Source: DASSHC01 sp035693105
Lineage (GTDB): Bacteria > Chloroflexota > Chloroflexia > Thermomicrobiales > Thermomicrobiaceae
NCBI GenBank assembly: GCA_035693105.1
Contig: DASSHC010000236.1
Location: forward strand, 1-26,057
Direction of reading: 5' to 3'
DNA length: 26,057 nt
Position numbers and translations under genes: made by a program. The notes below the pieces were generated by a model that saw nothing but the letters and a program-made list of their open reading frames with translations, had not been told where the DNA came from and ran no database searches. The first letter of the stretch is position 1, and each line of letters begins with the position of its first letter. Shown one piece after another: positions 1 to 8,281 of the stretch.

Positions 1-50
1 TTCCTTCCGTCCCATTCTGACCGGGACTGATGATACACGCCGGCCGCGGC

Positions 51-341
51 TCAGGTGCTCGGTACCCAGATCTTCCCGGCGGCGATGATCTCGGCCTTGC
101 TGGGGAGATGCAGCGGCGTGGCAGACTTGGCCGCGAAGATCAACCCGCGGTAGGGCGTGAGGTAGCTGTAGCGCTTGACGATGAACCCACCGTAGGCGGC
201 GACGACGAGCGGCTTCTCACCCTTGTTCAGGATATCGAGCAACGTCTGCGGCTCGACCTCCACGATGGCGCCGGACGCCTTAATGGCGTTGTACTGCGCA
301 GCCGCGGCCGCCGCCGCGGCGGCTGCCCCTCCTGCCGCCAT
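51..341 (-). CDS. Small alanine-rich protein of unknown function (96 aa)
   Basis: I do not recognise this family. The ATG at 341 is preceded by GGAGGAA at good spacing, so I prefer it over the longer reading frame that begins at 425. The product opens with a low-complexity MAAGG tract followed by ten consecutive alanines. After that comes an ordinary-looking small domain of about 80 residues with alternating hydrophobic stretches (LVVAAYGGFIVKRY, LIFAAKS) that could be beta strands. It has no signal peptide, no clear transmembrane helix and no cysteine. It lies downstream of rpoD on the same strand, separated by about 126 nt, and could be transcribed with it. The codon pattern, good ribosome binding site and non-random C-terminal part support a real gene. 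The function cannot be inferred from sequence alone. Confidence 0.7.
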   Translation of the reverse strand: MAAGGAAAAAAAAAAQYNAIKASGAIVEVEPQTLLDILNKGEKPLVVAAYGGFIVKRYSYLTPYRGLIFAAKSATPLHLPSKAEIIAAGKIWVPST

Positions 342-467
342 AGTTCCTCCGTCCCGACCACGCCCGCGACTCAGCGCCGGTGACTGTGCGGAGGCAGGGG
401 AAGCCTCCGGCCGCCACCGCGACACACGGTCGCAAGAGGCAGGCCGGTAGGAATGCCTGGCAGCGGA

Positions 468-2072
468 TTACTCCAGGAAGTCGCGCAGCTTCTTGCTGCG
501 GTTGGGGTGACGCAGCTTGCGCAGGGCCTTGGCCTCGATCTGACGGATGCGCTCGCGGGTGACGCCGAACTCGCGCCCGACCTCCTCCAGCGTGCGGCTG
601 CGCCCGTCGTCGTCGAGCCCGTAGCGCAGCTCCAGCACGCGCCGCTCGCGCTCCGAGAGCGTGCCGAGCACCGCGCCCACCTGCTCTTTGAGCAACTTGA
701 GCGAGGCGGCGTCGGAGGGGGCCAGCGTCTTCGAGTCCTCGATGAAATCCCCGAGGTTGCTGTCCTCTTCCTCGCCGATCGGCATCTCCAGCGACACCGG
801 CTCCTGCGAGATCTTCATGATGTCCCGCACCTTGTCCGGCGCCATCTCCATGCGCGCGGCGACCTCCTCCGAACTCGGCTCGCGCCCCAGCTCCTGGTGC
901 AGTTGGCGCGAGGTGCGGATCAGCCGGTTGATCGTCTCCACCATGTGGACCGGGATGCGAATGGTGCGCGCCTGGTCGGCAATGGCACGCGTGATCGCCT
1001 GGCGAATCCACCAGGTGGCGTAGGTCGAGAACTTGTAGCCCTTGTGGTACTGGAACTTCTCGACCGCGCGGATCAGCCCGAGGTTGCCCTCCTGCACCAG
1101 ATCGAGCATCGACATGCCGCGGCCGACGTACTTCTTGGCCACGCTAACCACCAGGCGCAGATTGGCCTCGGTCAGCTTCTGGCGCGCGTAGTCGCCCCGG
1201 TCGAGCATCTCATTCCAGCGGCGCGCCAGCGCCTCGTCCTCGCACGCGAAGAGCGCGTGCGCCTCGTCGTCGGGCAGCCAGATGTCCAGGTCGGCGATCC
1301 GCTCAGCCACCTCCGGCGGCAGCAGGTCATGTTCGATGCGGCGGCGGCGCAGCTCCTCCTCCAGCGCCTCCCGGCTAAGGCCGAGGCGCTCGCAGGTCGT
1401 CACCACCGCCGGCTCGCGCTCGTCGGCGAAGGGGAGGACATCGGCCAAGAGCTGGGCCTTCGTCGCCGCGCGACGGCCGGGGAAGGACTCGGCGTAGAAG
1501 GTCACCGCGATCGGGAATCCCTGCTTGAAGTTGCGGTAGACAGCCAGCGCGATGGCCGCGCTGGTCGGGCGCTGACCATCGGAGCCGGTTAGCTCCTGCT
1601 GCAGCCGGGTGAGGTAGTCGCCGCACTCCATGGCCTGCGCCAGCTTGACCTCGTCGGCCCAACTCAGGAGCGCCACCGCGCCGATCTCGCGCAAGTACAG
1701 GCGCACCGGGTCGTCCAGGCTGACGCCGGTCAGGTCGACCTCGCCGCGGCGGATCGAGAAGATGTCGATCACGCCGGGCTCGTCCGCGATGGCGGCGAGA
1801 TCGCTCACCTCATCTTGCTCCATCACCGACACGTTGTCGGCGTCGAGCTGGGTCTTGAGGGCCTCGACGATGGGGGCGCTGACGTCGCTGGCGCCGGTCG
1901 CCTCCAGCACTTCGGCCACCGTCACGTAGCCGCGGCTCTGGCCGCGGGCGCGCAACTGCTCGATCGCGGCCGTGGCGATCGTCGGCGTCTCGGACAGCTC
2001 GTCGGCGGTCCCGTCGACCAGGTCGAATTCGTCCTCGGCTTCGCCCGGGTGACGTCGCATCAACTCAGCCAC
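468..2072 (-). CDS. rpoD: RNA polymerase primary sigma factor (sigma-70, RpoD/SigA)
   Basis: This is the housekeeping sigma factor that directs core RNA polymerase to -35/-10 promoters. The 534-residue product has region 1.1-like sequence (about 25-110), region 1.2 (DDPVRLYLREIG, about 120-131) and a variable spacer (150-295). Region 2 follows (about 301-375), containing the RpoD-box run NLRLVVSVAKKYVGRGM and the -10-binding YATWWIRQAITRAI segment. Region 3 is at about 376-455, and region 4 at about 470-534 has the helix-turn-helix EVGREFGVTRERIRQIEAKALRKLR. Ending with RKLRDFLE is typical of primary sigmas. The GTG start at 2072 has GGGGGAG 8 nt upstream. lysA lies upstream on the same strand with a 108-nt gap. 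The spacer between regions 1.2 and 2 is long, but this is usual for primary sigmas. Identification is very secure. Confidence 0.97.
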   Translation of the reverse strand: MAELMRRHPGEAEDEFDLVDGTADELSETPTIATAAIEQLRARGQSRGYVTVAEVLEATGASDVSAPIVEALKTQLDADNVSVMEQDEVSDLAAIADEPGVIDIFSIRRGEVDLTGVSLDDPVRLYLREIGAVALLSWADEVKLAQAMECGDYLTRLQQELTGSDGQRPTSAAIALAVYRNFKQGFPIAVTFYAESFPGRRAATKAQLLADVLPFADEREPAVVTTCERLGLSREALEEELRRRRIEHDLLPPEVAERIADLDIWLPDDEAHALFACEDEALARRWNEMLDRGDYARQKLTEANLRLVVSVAKKYVGRGMSMLDLVQEGNLGLIRAVEKFQYHKGYKFSTYATWWIRQAITRAIADQARTIRIPVHMVETINRLIRTSRQLHQELGREPSSEEVAARMEMAPDKVRDIMKISQEPVSLEMPIGEEEDSNLGDFIEDSKTLAPSDAASLKLLKEQVGAVLGTLSERERRVLELRYGLDDDGRSRTLEEVGREFGVTRERIRQIEAKALRKLRHPNRSKKLRDFLE

Positions 2073-2125
2073 GACCGATACTCCCCCGCGTCGCTCGCGT
2101 AGTCATTGCTGGCTGCGGTTTGCCA

Positions 2126-2154
2126 GTCTTACTACGTCGCGCGTCGAAATGCAA
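2126..2154 (-). promoter_or_regulatory. Weak candidate promoter for rpoD
   Basis: On the minus strand a TTGCAT (2149-2154) is followed after 17 nt by TAAGAC (2126-2131), about 54 nt before the rpoD start. The -10 match is poor (3 of 6), so this is only a candidate. Read-through from lysA is the alternative. Confidence 0.28.
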
Positions 2155-2180
2155 ATGCGGCCCGCGCCCTATGCCCCGCG

Positions 2181-3509
2181 CTACGAGCTGCCGCTACGCG
2201 CTCCAACTTGCCCGACTTCCCGAGTCAGGAGATCATCGTAGGTCTCGCGCCGCTGGATCAGCCGCGCCGCGCCTTCCTCTTCCCCAACCAACACCACCGC
2301 CGGACGAAGAGCCAGATTATAGTTGCTGGCCATCGCCAAACAGTAGGCGCCGGCCGCGGGGATCACCACCAGATCGCCGGCCCGCGGCTCCGGCAGGGTT
2401 ACCGCGCCGATCAGCACGTCGCCCGACTCGCAGTACTTGCCGGCGAGCGTGACCGGCGCCCCGTCGCCGCCTGCCCGGTCGGCCAGCTCGGCCGTGTACT
2501 CGGCGCCGTAGAGCGCCGGGCGGATGTTGTCGCCCATCCCGCCGTCGACGCAGACATAGCGCCGGATGCCGGGGATCTCCTTGATCGCTCCCACGCGGTA
2601 GACGGCCACGCCCGCGGGACCGATGATCGAGCGGCCCGGCTCGACCGCCAGCAGCGGCGGTTCGAACTCTTCACGCGCGGCCGCGCGTGCGACCGCGCCC
2701 GCGACCAGCTCGGCGTAGGCCGCGATATCCGGCTCCGGCTCGCCGGCCAGGTATTGGATACCCAACCCGCCGCCGGGGCTGATCTGCTCCGGCACCACGC
2801 CGAAGCGCGCCCGCATCTCGGCCGCGAAGCCGAAGAGCACGTCGACCGCGGCCACGAACGGCTCGAGTTCGTTGATCTGGGAGCCGACGTGCGCGTGGTA
2901 GCCGCGCAGCCGCACGCCGGGGATCGCCAGCAGCCGCTCGACCGCCCGCGCGGCGTCGCCGGGCGCGATCAGCAGGCCGAACTTCGAGTCGACGATGCCG
3001 GTCTTGCGATACTCGTGCGTATGGGCATCGATACCGGGGTTGATGCGCAGGAGTACGTCGAACGATCCAGGCAATTCCCGCGCCAGCGTTTCCAGTAAGT
3101 CGATCTCGTGGTGGTTATCGACCACGATCTCGCCGATCCCCAGCCGCCGGGCCAGCGCCAGCTCCTCGGCGCTCTTGTTGTTGCCGTGGAGCACGATGCG
3201 CTCGGGCGGAAAGCCGGCGCGTACGGCGAAGACCAGTTCACCTCCGGAGACGACGTCGAGCCAGAGCCCTTCCTCGGCGATGATCCCCAGGATGGCAGCG
3301 CCGAGATACGCCTTGCCGGCGTAGACCACGCGGCTGCGCGGGTAGGCCGCCGCGCAGGCGTCCCGGTAGGCGCGGCAGCGCGCGCGGATGGTGGCCGCGT
3401 CGTAGAGGTAGAGCGGCGTGCCGTATTCGGCGGCCAGCTCGCTGACCCGAACGCCGCCGATGGTCAACTCTCCCTGGGGGTCACGAACGGCAGTGATCGG
3501 CCAGAGCAT
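2181..3509 (-). CDS. lysA: Diaminopimelate decarboxylase (PLP-dependent)
   Basis: This enzyme catalyses the last step of lysine biosynthesis: meso-diaminopimelate is decarboxylated to L-lysine in the cytoplasm. The 442-residue product has the alanine-racemase-fold N-terminal barrel with the PLP lysine in YAGKA (K66) and the HGNNKS motif (about 109-114). It also has the phosphate-binding SPGGGLG loop (244-250), EPGR (290-293), CESGD at the dimer-interface active site (C360-D364) and the late SNYNLALRP segment. I start it at the ATG at 3509, which has AGGGAG 5 nt upstream. The reading frame extends 28 codons further, but that extension would run over the TATAAT promoter. It precedes rpoD on the same strand. 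It is separated from the divergent ABC-F gene by about 310 nt. Confidence 0.95.
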   Translation of the reverse strand: MLWPITAVRDPQGELTIGGVRVSELAAEYGTPLYLYDAATIRARCRAYRDACAAAYPRSRVVYAGKAYLGAAILGIIAEEGLWLDVVSGGELVFAVRAGFPPERIVLHGNNKSAEELALARRLGIGEIVVDNHHEIDLLETLARELPGSFDVLLRINPGIDAHTHEYRKTGIVDSKFGLLIAPGDAARAVERLLAIPGVRLRGYHAHVGSQINELEPFVAAVDVLFGFAAEMRARFGVVPEQISPGGGLGIQYLAGEPEPDIAAYAELVAGAVARAAAREEFEPPLLAVEPGRSIIGPAGVAVYRVGAIKEIPGIRRYVCVDGGMGDNIRPALYGAEYTAELADRAGGDGAPVTLAGKYCESGDVLIGAVTLPEPRAGDLVVIPAAGAYCLAMASNYNLALRPAVVLVGEEEGAARLIQRRETYDDLLTREVGQVGARSGSS

Positions 3510-3543
3510 CACGTCTCCCTGAGTGTCACTGAATCGCGGCCCG

Positions 3544-3549
3544 ATTATA
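3544..3549 (-). promoter_or_regulatory. Consensus -10 box (TATAAT) upstream of lysA
   Basis: A perfect TATAAT on the minus strand lies 34 nt before the lysA ATG. It implies a transcript start near 3537 and a short leader. No good -35 hexamer sits at 17 nt. TTGTCA is present but only 8 nt upstream, so the promoter may rely on other contacts. Confidence 0.5.
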
Positions 3550-3753
3550 CCCCGCCCTGACAAGCCGGCTGGCCGTGGAGTGGCACGCCGCACTCAAAAC
3601 GGATAAACTTGGTGTATGAATGCGAGACATCGGCCCAATTTAGGAGTTGGGTACTACGCCGGGGGTGACCGGAGTAGCGTCGTACCTGATGGGTGCCGGT
3701 GGAAGGCAACCGCCGCTCGCGGCCGGCATGCGTCCCTTACCCGCACACAGTGA

Positions 3754-3779
3754 CTCGGGGCAGACGACGGTCTGCCGAG
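3754..3779 (+). repeat. Hairpin in the ABC-F leader, resembling the GGGCAGAC palindrome family
   Basis: GGCAGAC and GTCTGCC form a 7-bp stem around the 4-nt loop GACG (3759-3776). The outer CTC/GAG extends the stem across a 2-nt bulge. The arm sequence is the same as in the palindromes at 7145, 10660 and 10767. No T-run follows, so it does not look like an intrinsic terminator. It ends 41 nt before the ABC-F start. Confidence 0.5.
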
Positions 3780-3819
3780 AAACCTTAGTGTGCGAGTGAT
3801 ATTTACGAGGGACGGAACC

Positions 3820-5762
<1,943 letters not shown>

Positions 5763-5766
<4 letters not shown>

Positions 5767-6368
5767 CGCGCCCATACGTCATCGGCCTGACCGGCAATAT
5801 CGCCTGCGGCAAGACGCTGGTGCTCGACGAGCTGCGCGCGCTCGGGGCCGAGACGATCGACGCCGACCGCGTAGCGCACGGGGTGATGCAGCCGGGCGGC
5901 GCGGCCTATCAGGCGATCGTAGACCACTTTGGCCCGGAGATCGTCGCCGCCGAGGGCACGCTCGACCGGCGCGCGCTAGGCGCGATCGTCTTCAACAATC
6001 CCCAGCAACTGGACGCGCTGGAGCGGCTCACTCACCCGGCCACGGTGGCGGCCATCCGCGCGCAGGTAGCCCGCTCCAGCTCGCCGGTCGCCGTCATCGA
6101 CGCCATCAAGCTCTTCGAGGCCGGGCTGGCCGCGGACTGCGACCAGGTCTGGGTGGTGCGCTGCGAGCCCGAGCAGCAGCTCGCGCGCCTGATGCGGCGC
6201 AATAACTTCAGCCACGCGGACGCGCTGACACGGATCAACGCCCAGCCGCCGCAGGAGGAGAAGCTGGCGCGCGCCGACCGCGTGATCGACAACAGCGGCA
6301 GCCTCGAGGAGACGTTGGCCCAGGTCCGCGCGGCCTGGGCGGCGCTGCCGCTCCAACCGAACACCTGA
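5763..6368 (+). CDS. coaE: Dephospho-CoA kinase
   Basis: This enzyme phosphorylates the 3' hydroxyl of dephospho-CoA with ATP, the last step of coenzyme A synthesis. At 201 residues it has the normal length. The P-loop is GLTGNIACGKT at about 8-18, in place of the more common GGIGSGKS, and it keeps the essential GKT. IDADRVAHGVMQPGGAAY (about 37-54) is the conserved substrate-side segment. The lid/base region NPQQLDALERLTHP and the late RxxxQ/DRVIDNSGSLEET segment (about 180-190) fit CoaE. The GTG start overlaps the ABC-F stop (GTGA), so the two are probably translationally coupled. The next gene starts 97 nt downstream. Confidence 0.93.
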
Positions 6369-6465
6369 CGCTCGCAGGCATCCACCGCCCGCCAAGCTGT
6401 GCTACAACACTCCTGGCGGCGACCGCCGCCGGAGCAGAGTGGATCGCACGCGAGAGGAGCGCCAC

Positions 6466-7083
6466 GTGGCCGAGACGACCAACATCAAGGTCTGGTACGA
6501 CTACACCTGACCCTACGTCTACACCGCAGCGGTCATGCTGCACCACGCCAAAGAGCAGCTCGGCGATCAGCTCACCGTCGACTGGAAGTACTTCTCCCTG
6601 GAACAGGTGAATAGCCAGCACGGACCAGACTGGAAGCTCTGGGAGCAGCCCGAGAGCTATCCCAGCCGGGCGCGCCTCGCCTGGAAGGGCGCCATCGCGG
6701 CCCGCCAGCAGGGCGAGCAGGCGTTCGACCGCTTCAACCTGGCGCTCTTGACGGCACGCCACGCCAACGGCAAGGAGCTGACCGAGCCGGCGACGATCAT
6801 GGATGCCGCCAAGCAGGCCGGGCTCGACATGGACCGGTTCAAGCAGGACTTCGAGCAGGCGACGCTGGCCCCGGTCGGCCGCGACTTCGAGGAAGGGCGC
6901 GAGGAATACGGCGTCTTCGGCACGCCCACCATCGTCTTTCAGGACGGCCACGCCGGATACATGCGCCTGCGTCCGCTCCCGCCGGAGGATCAATTGCTCG
7001 ACGTCTGGCAGCAGGTGAAGTCCGTGATCAACGGGCGCCCGAGCATCCAGGAGATCAAGCGCCCGGTGCCGCCGGCCAAGTAG
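6466..7083 (+). CDS. Predicted selenoprotein: DsbA/FrnE-family thioredoxin-fold oxidoreductase with in-frame UGA (Sec15)
   Basis: Seen directly: GTG at 6466, with AGAGGAG about 6 nt upstream, opens a frame that meets a TGA at 6508-6510 after 14 codons. The same frame then continues uninterrupted to the TAG at 7081. Reading TGA as selenocysteine gives 205 residues beginning with strand 1 (NIKVWYDYT), then U-P-Y-V at 15-18. This is exactly where DsbA/FrnE proteins have their nucleophilic Cys in CPxC or CPxx. The rest is normal for the family: a helical insertion (about 60-145), the cis-proline loop FGTPTIVF (P154), and a C-terminal helix. There is no cysteine anywhere, so Sec would be the only redox residue. 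A SECIS-like stem-loop follows the codon. Alternatives are a point mutation of TGC/TGT or a sequence error. Starting at the ATG at 6535 would delete the active site. The substrate is unknown; no signal peptide is visible, so it is probably cytoplasmic. Confidence 0.82.
6508..6541 (+). promoter_or_regulatory. Recoded UGA plus candidate bacterial SECIS stem-loop
   Basis: The TGA at 6508-6510 is followed by a stem GCAGC (6526-6530) / GCTGC (6537-6541) closing the 6-nt loop GGTCAT. Exactly 20 nt separate the UGA from the loop. Known bacterial SECIS elements, which recruit SelB, lie within the coding region just after the UGA. They have a small apical loop whose first or second base is G, at roughly 16-37 nt from the UGA. 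All of these conditions are met here. The stem is short (5 bp), and folding has not been computed. Confidence 0.65.
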
Positions 7084-7144
7084 GCGACTAACCATTTGGG
7101 GTACGCCTGCTTCAATCGCCCGCGACGCCGACGCCGGGGCGAGA

Positions 7145-7166
7145 GGGCAGACACGGAAGTCTGCCC
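7145..7166 (-). repeat. Palindromic intergenic repeat, copy 1 (reverse orientation)
   Basis: GGGCAGAC / GTCTGCCC form an 8-bp perfect stem with a 6-nt loop, flanked by GAGA on the left and CTTCC on the right. Read on the minus strand it matches the copies at 7200 and 10660 (AGGGGCAGAC...GTGTCTGCCC). It lies downstream of the DsbA-like gene and may act as a transcript 3' end, although no T-run follows. Confidence 0.75.
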
Positions 7167-7194
7167 CTTCCACGTGAGCGACATGCGAATTTCC

Positions 7195-7223
7195 TGTAGG
7201 GGCGGACCTCGGTGTCCGCCCTG
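7195..7223 (+). repeat. Palindromic intergenic repeat, copy 2
   Basis: TGTAGGGGCGGACCTC leads into GTGTCCGCCCTG. The core stem is GGGCGGAC (7200-7207) / GTCCGCCC (7214-7221) with a 6-nt loop. Relative to the copy at 10660 the arms carry a compensating A-to-G / T-to-C change that preserves pairing, which suggests selection on the fold. It is in inverted orientation to copy 1, 34 nt away. Confidence 0.75.
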
Positions 7224-7260
7224 TTTCCCTTATGGCATAGTTCTCCGGTAGGCTCATTAC

Positions 7261-7276
7261 GGTCACACCTGTGACC
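7261..7276. promoter_or_regulatory. Perfect short palindrome upstream of the M50 protease gene (possible operator)
   Basis: GGTCACA-CC-TGTGACC has 7-bp perfect arms around a 2-nt centre. It sits 36 nt before a TACAAT (7313-7318) that could be the -10 box of the downstream gene. The position and symmetry suit a dimeric regulator site, but no specific regulator can be named. Confidence 0.35.
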
Positions 7277-7384
7277 AACCGCTTCTCCGCCTGGCCCGCG
7301 CCCTGCGTAGCGTACAATCGATCAGTCACTACGCGGCGTCGCGCGGACCGGCGCCGGGATCGCGGCGAAGGCAGGCAGCGACGG

Positions 7385-8191
7385 ATGAAGGCGACGGTTC
7401 GGCTCGGCCGGCTCTGCGGGATCCCCATCGGCATCCACATCAGCTGGCTGCTGGTCTTCGCGCTGGTCACGATCACCCTCGGCTACGGCATCTTCCCGGA
7501 CTGGCTCGGCGGCTCGCCGGCCGTCGCCTGGCTGGCGGCGCTGGCAGCCAGTCTCCTCTTCTTCATCTCGCTACTGGCGCACGAGCTGGGGCACGCGCTC
7601 GTGGCCCGCCGCTACGGCATCCCGGTCCACAGCATCACCCTCTTCGCGCTCGGGGGGGTGGCCGGGCTGGAGCGCGAGCCGGAGCGCGCCTCGGCCGAAT
7701 TCTGGATGGCGCTGGCCGGACCGGCGGTCAGCCTGGCGCTGGCGCTGCTCACCGGCGGGCTCTGGTACCTGACCCAGCAGGGGCCGGATGCGCCCAACGC
7801 CGTCCTCTTCTACCTGGCGCTGGCCAACGGCATGCTGGTCCTCTTCAACCTGATCCCCGGCTTCCCGCTCGACGGCGGCCGGCTGTTGCACGCCGCCATC
7901 TGGGGCCTGACCGGCAACCTGCGCCGCGCCACCCGCGTCGCCGCGCTGATCGGTACGCTGGTCGGGCTGGCCTTCATCGCCTTCGGCCTCTTCGAGCTGA
8001 TCTTCGAGACGGTCTACTCCGGCATCTGGCTGGTGGCCATCGGCTGGTTCCTGCAACATCTGGCGCGCGACGCCTACCACTCGGCGCGTCCTCCGCGGCC
8101 CAGCCTGCCCAGCTTCCCGGTGATCGAGCGTGTGCGGCCGCTTCCACACTTGCCGCTCGCGCCGCCGACCATCGAGCAGCCCGAGAAGTGA
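7385..8191 (+). CDS. M50-family site-2-type intramembrane metalloprotease
   Basis: This is a zinc metalloprotease embedded in the cytoplasmic membrane. Relatives cleave membrane-bound anti-sigma factors or other membrane proteins; the substrate here is unknown. The 268-residue product has a helix at about 17-35, then a helix carrying the zinc motif HELGH (66-70). Further hydrophobic segments lie at about 108-126 and 140-158, with the second metal-ligand motif NLIPGFPLDGG (D163), and a last pair at about 185-225. GGVAGLE after the first motif is typical of the short Chloroflexota/SpoIVFB-like members. No CBS or PDZ domain is present, so this is a minimal form. I start at the ATG at 7385, because MKATVRLGRLCGIPI matches the usual family N terminus. 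The upstream in-frame extension to 7271 is arginine-rich and runs through a probable promoter region. Confidence 0.9.
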   Translation: MKATVRLGRLCGIPIGIHISWLLVFALVTITLGYGIFPDWLGGSPAVAWLAALAASLLFFISLLAHELGHALVARRYGIPVHSITLFALGGVAGLEREPERASAEFWMALAGPAVSLALALLTGGLWYLTQQGPDAPNAVLFYLALANGMLVLFNLIPGFPLDGGRLLHAAIWGLTGNLRRATRVAALIGTLVGLAFIAFGLFELIFETVYSGIWLVAIGWFLQHLARDAYHSARPPRPSLPSFPVIERVRPLPHLPLAPPTIEQPEK

Positions 8192-8200
8192 GCCGGTGCG

Positions 8201-8209
8201 TGCTATACT
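8201..8209 (+). promoter_or_regulatory. Extended -10 promoter for prfB
   Basis: TGC-TATACT (8201-8209) is an extended -10 element starting 10 nt after the M50 gene stop. No good -35 is at 17 nt, which extended -10 promoters can tolerate. It predicts a start near 8216 and a 65-nt leader containing the hairpin at 8231-8263. Confidence 0.5.
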
Positions 8210-8230
8210 TGGGGGGTAAGACAGGAGCAG

Positions 8231-8263
8231 GAACGGCCGGCCGCTCGCGCGCGCCGGCCGTTC
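8231..8263 (+). promoter_or_regulatory. Strong GC hairpin in the prfB leader
   Basis: GAACGGCCGGC (8231-8241) and GCCGGCCGTTC (8253-8263) form an 11-bp perfect stem with an 11-nt loop. It ends 5 nt before the prfB Shine-Dalgarno sequence (GGAGAG, 8269-8274). No T-run follows. It could be a leader structure of prfB or an end for M50 transcripts. Confidence 0.55.
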
Positions 8264-8281
8264 ACTACGGAGAGTTTCCAG

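Noticed and set aside
433..467. Terminator hairpin after rpoD
   Set aside because: The GGCAGGC/GCCTGGC arms have a mismatch and no T-run follows.
3510..3593. 28-codon N-terminal extension of lysA
   Set aside because: It would overlap the TATAAT promoter. The ATG at 3509 has a proper ribosome site and matches family length.
3691..3716. Possible T-box antiterminator (GGTGG...ACCGCC) in the ABC-F leader
   Set aside because: The sequence lacks the T-box core around TGG-N-ACC, and no aminoacyl-tRNA or amino-acid gene follows.
6508..6510. TGA as an ordinary nonsense mutation making the DsbA-like gene a pseudogene, with translation restarting at ATG 6535
   Set aside because: The rest of the frame is undamaged, a restart would lack the first strand and the active site, and the UGA falls on the catalytic position with a SECIS-like element. 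It cannot be fully excluded without the sel genes.
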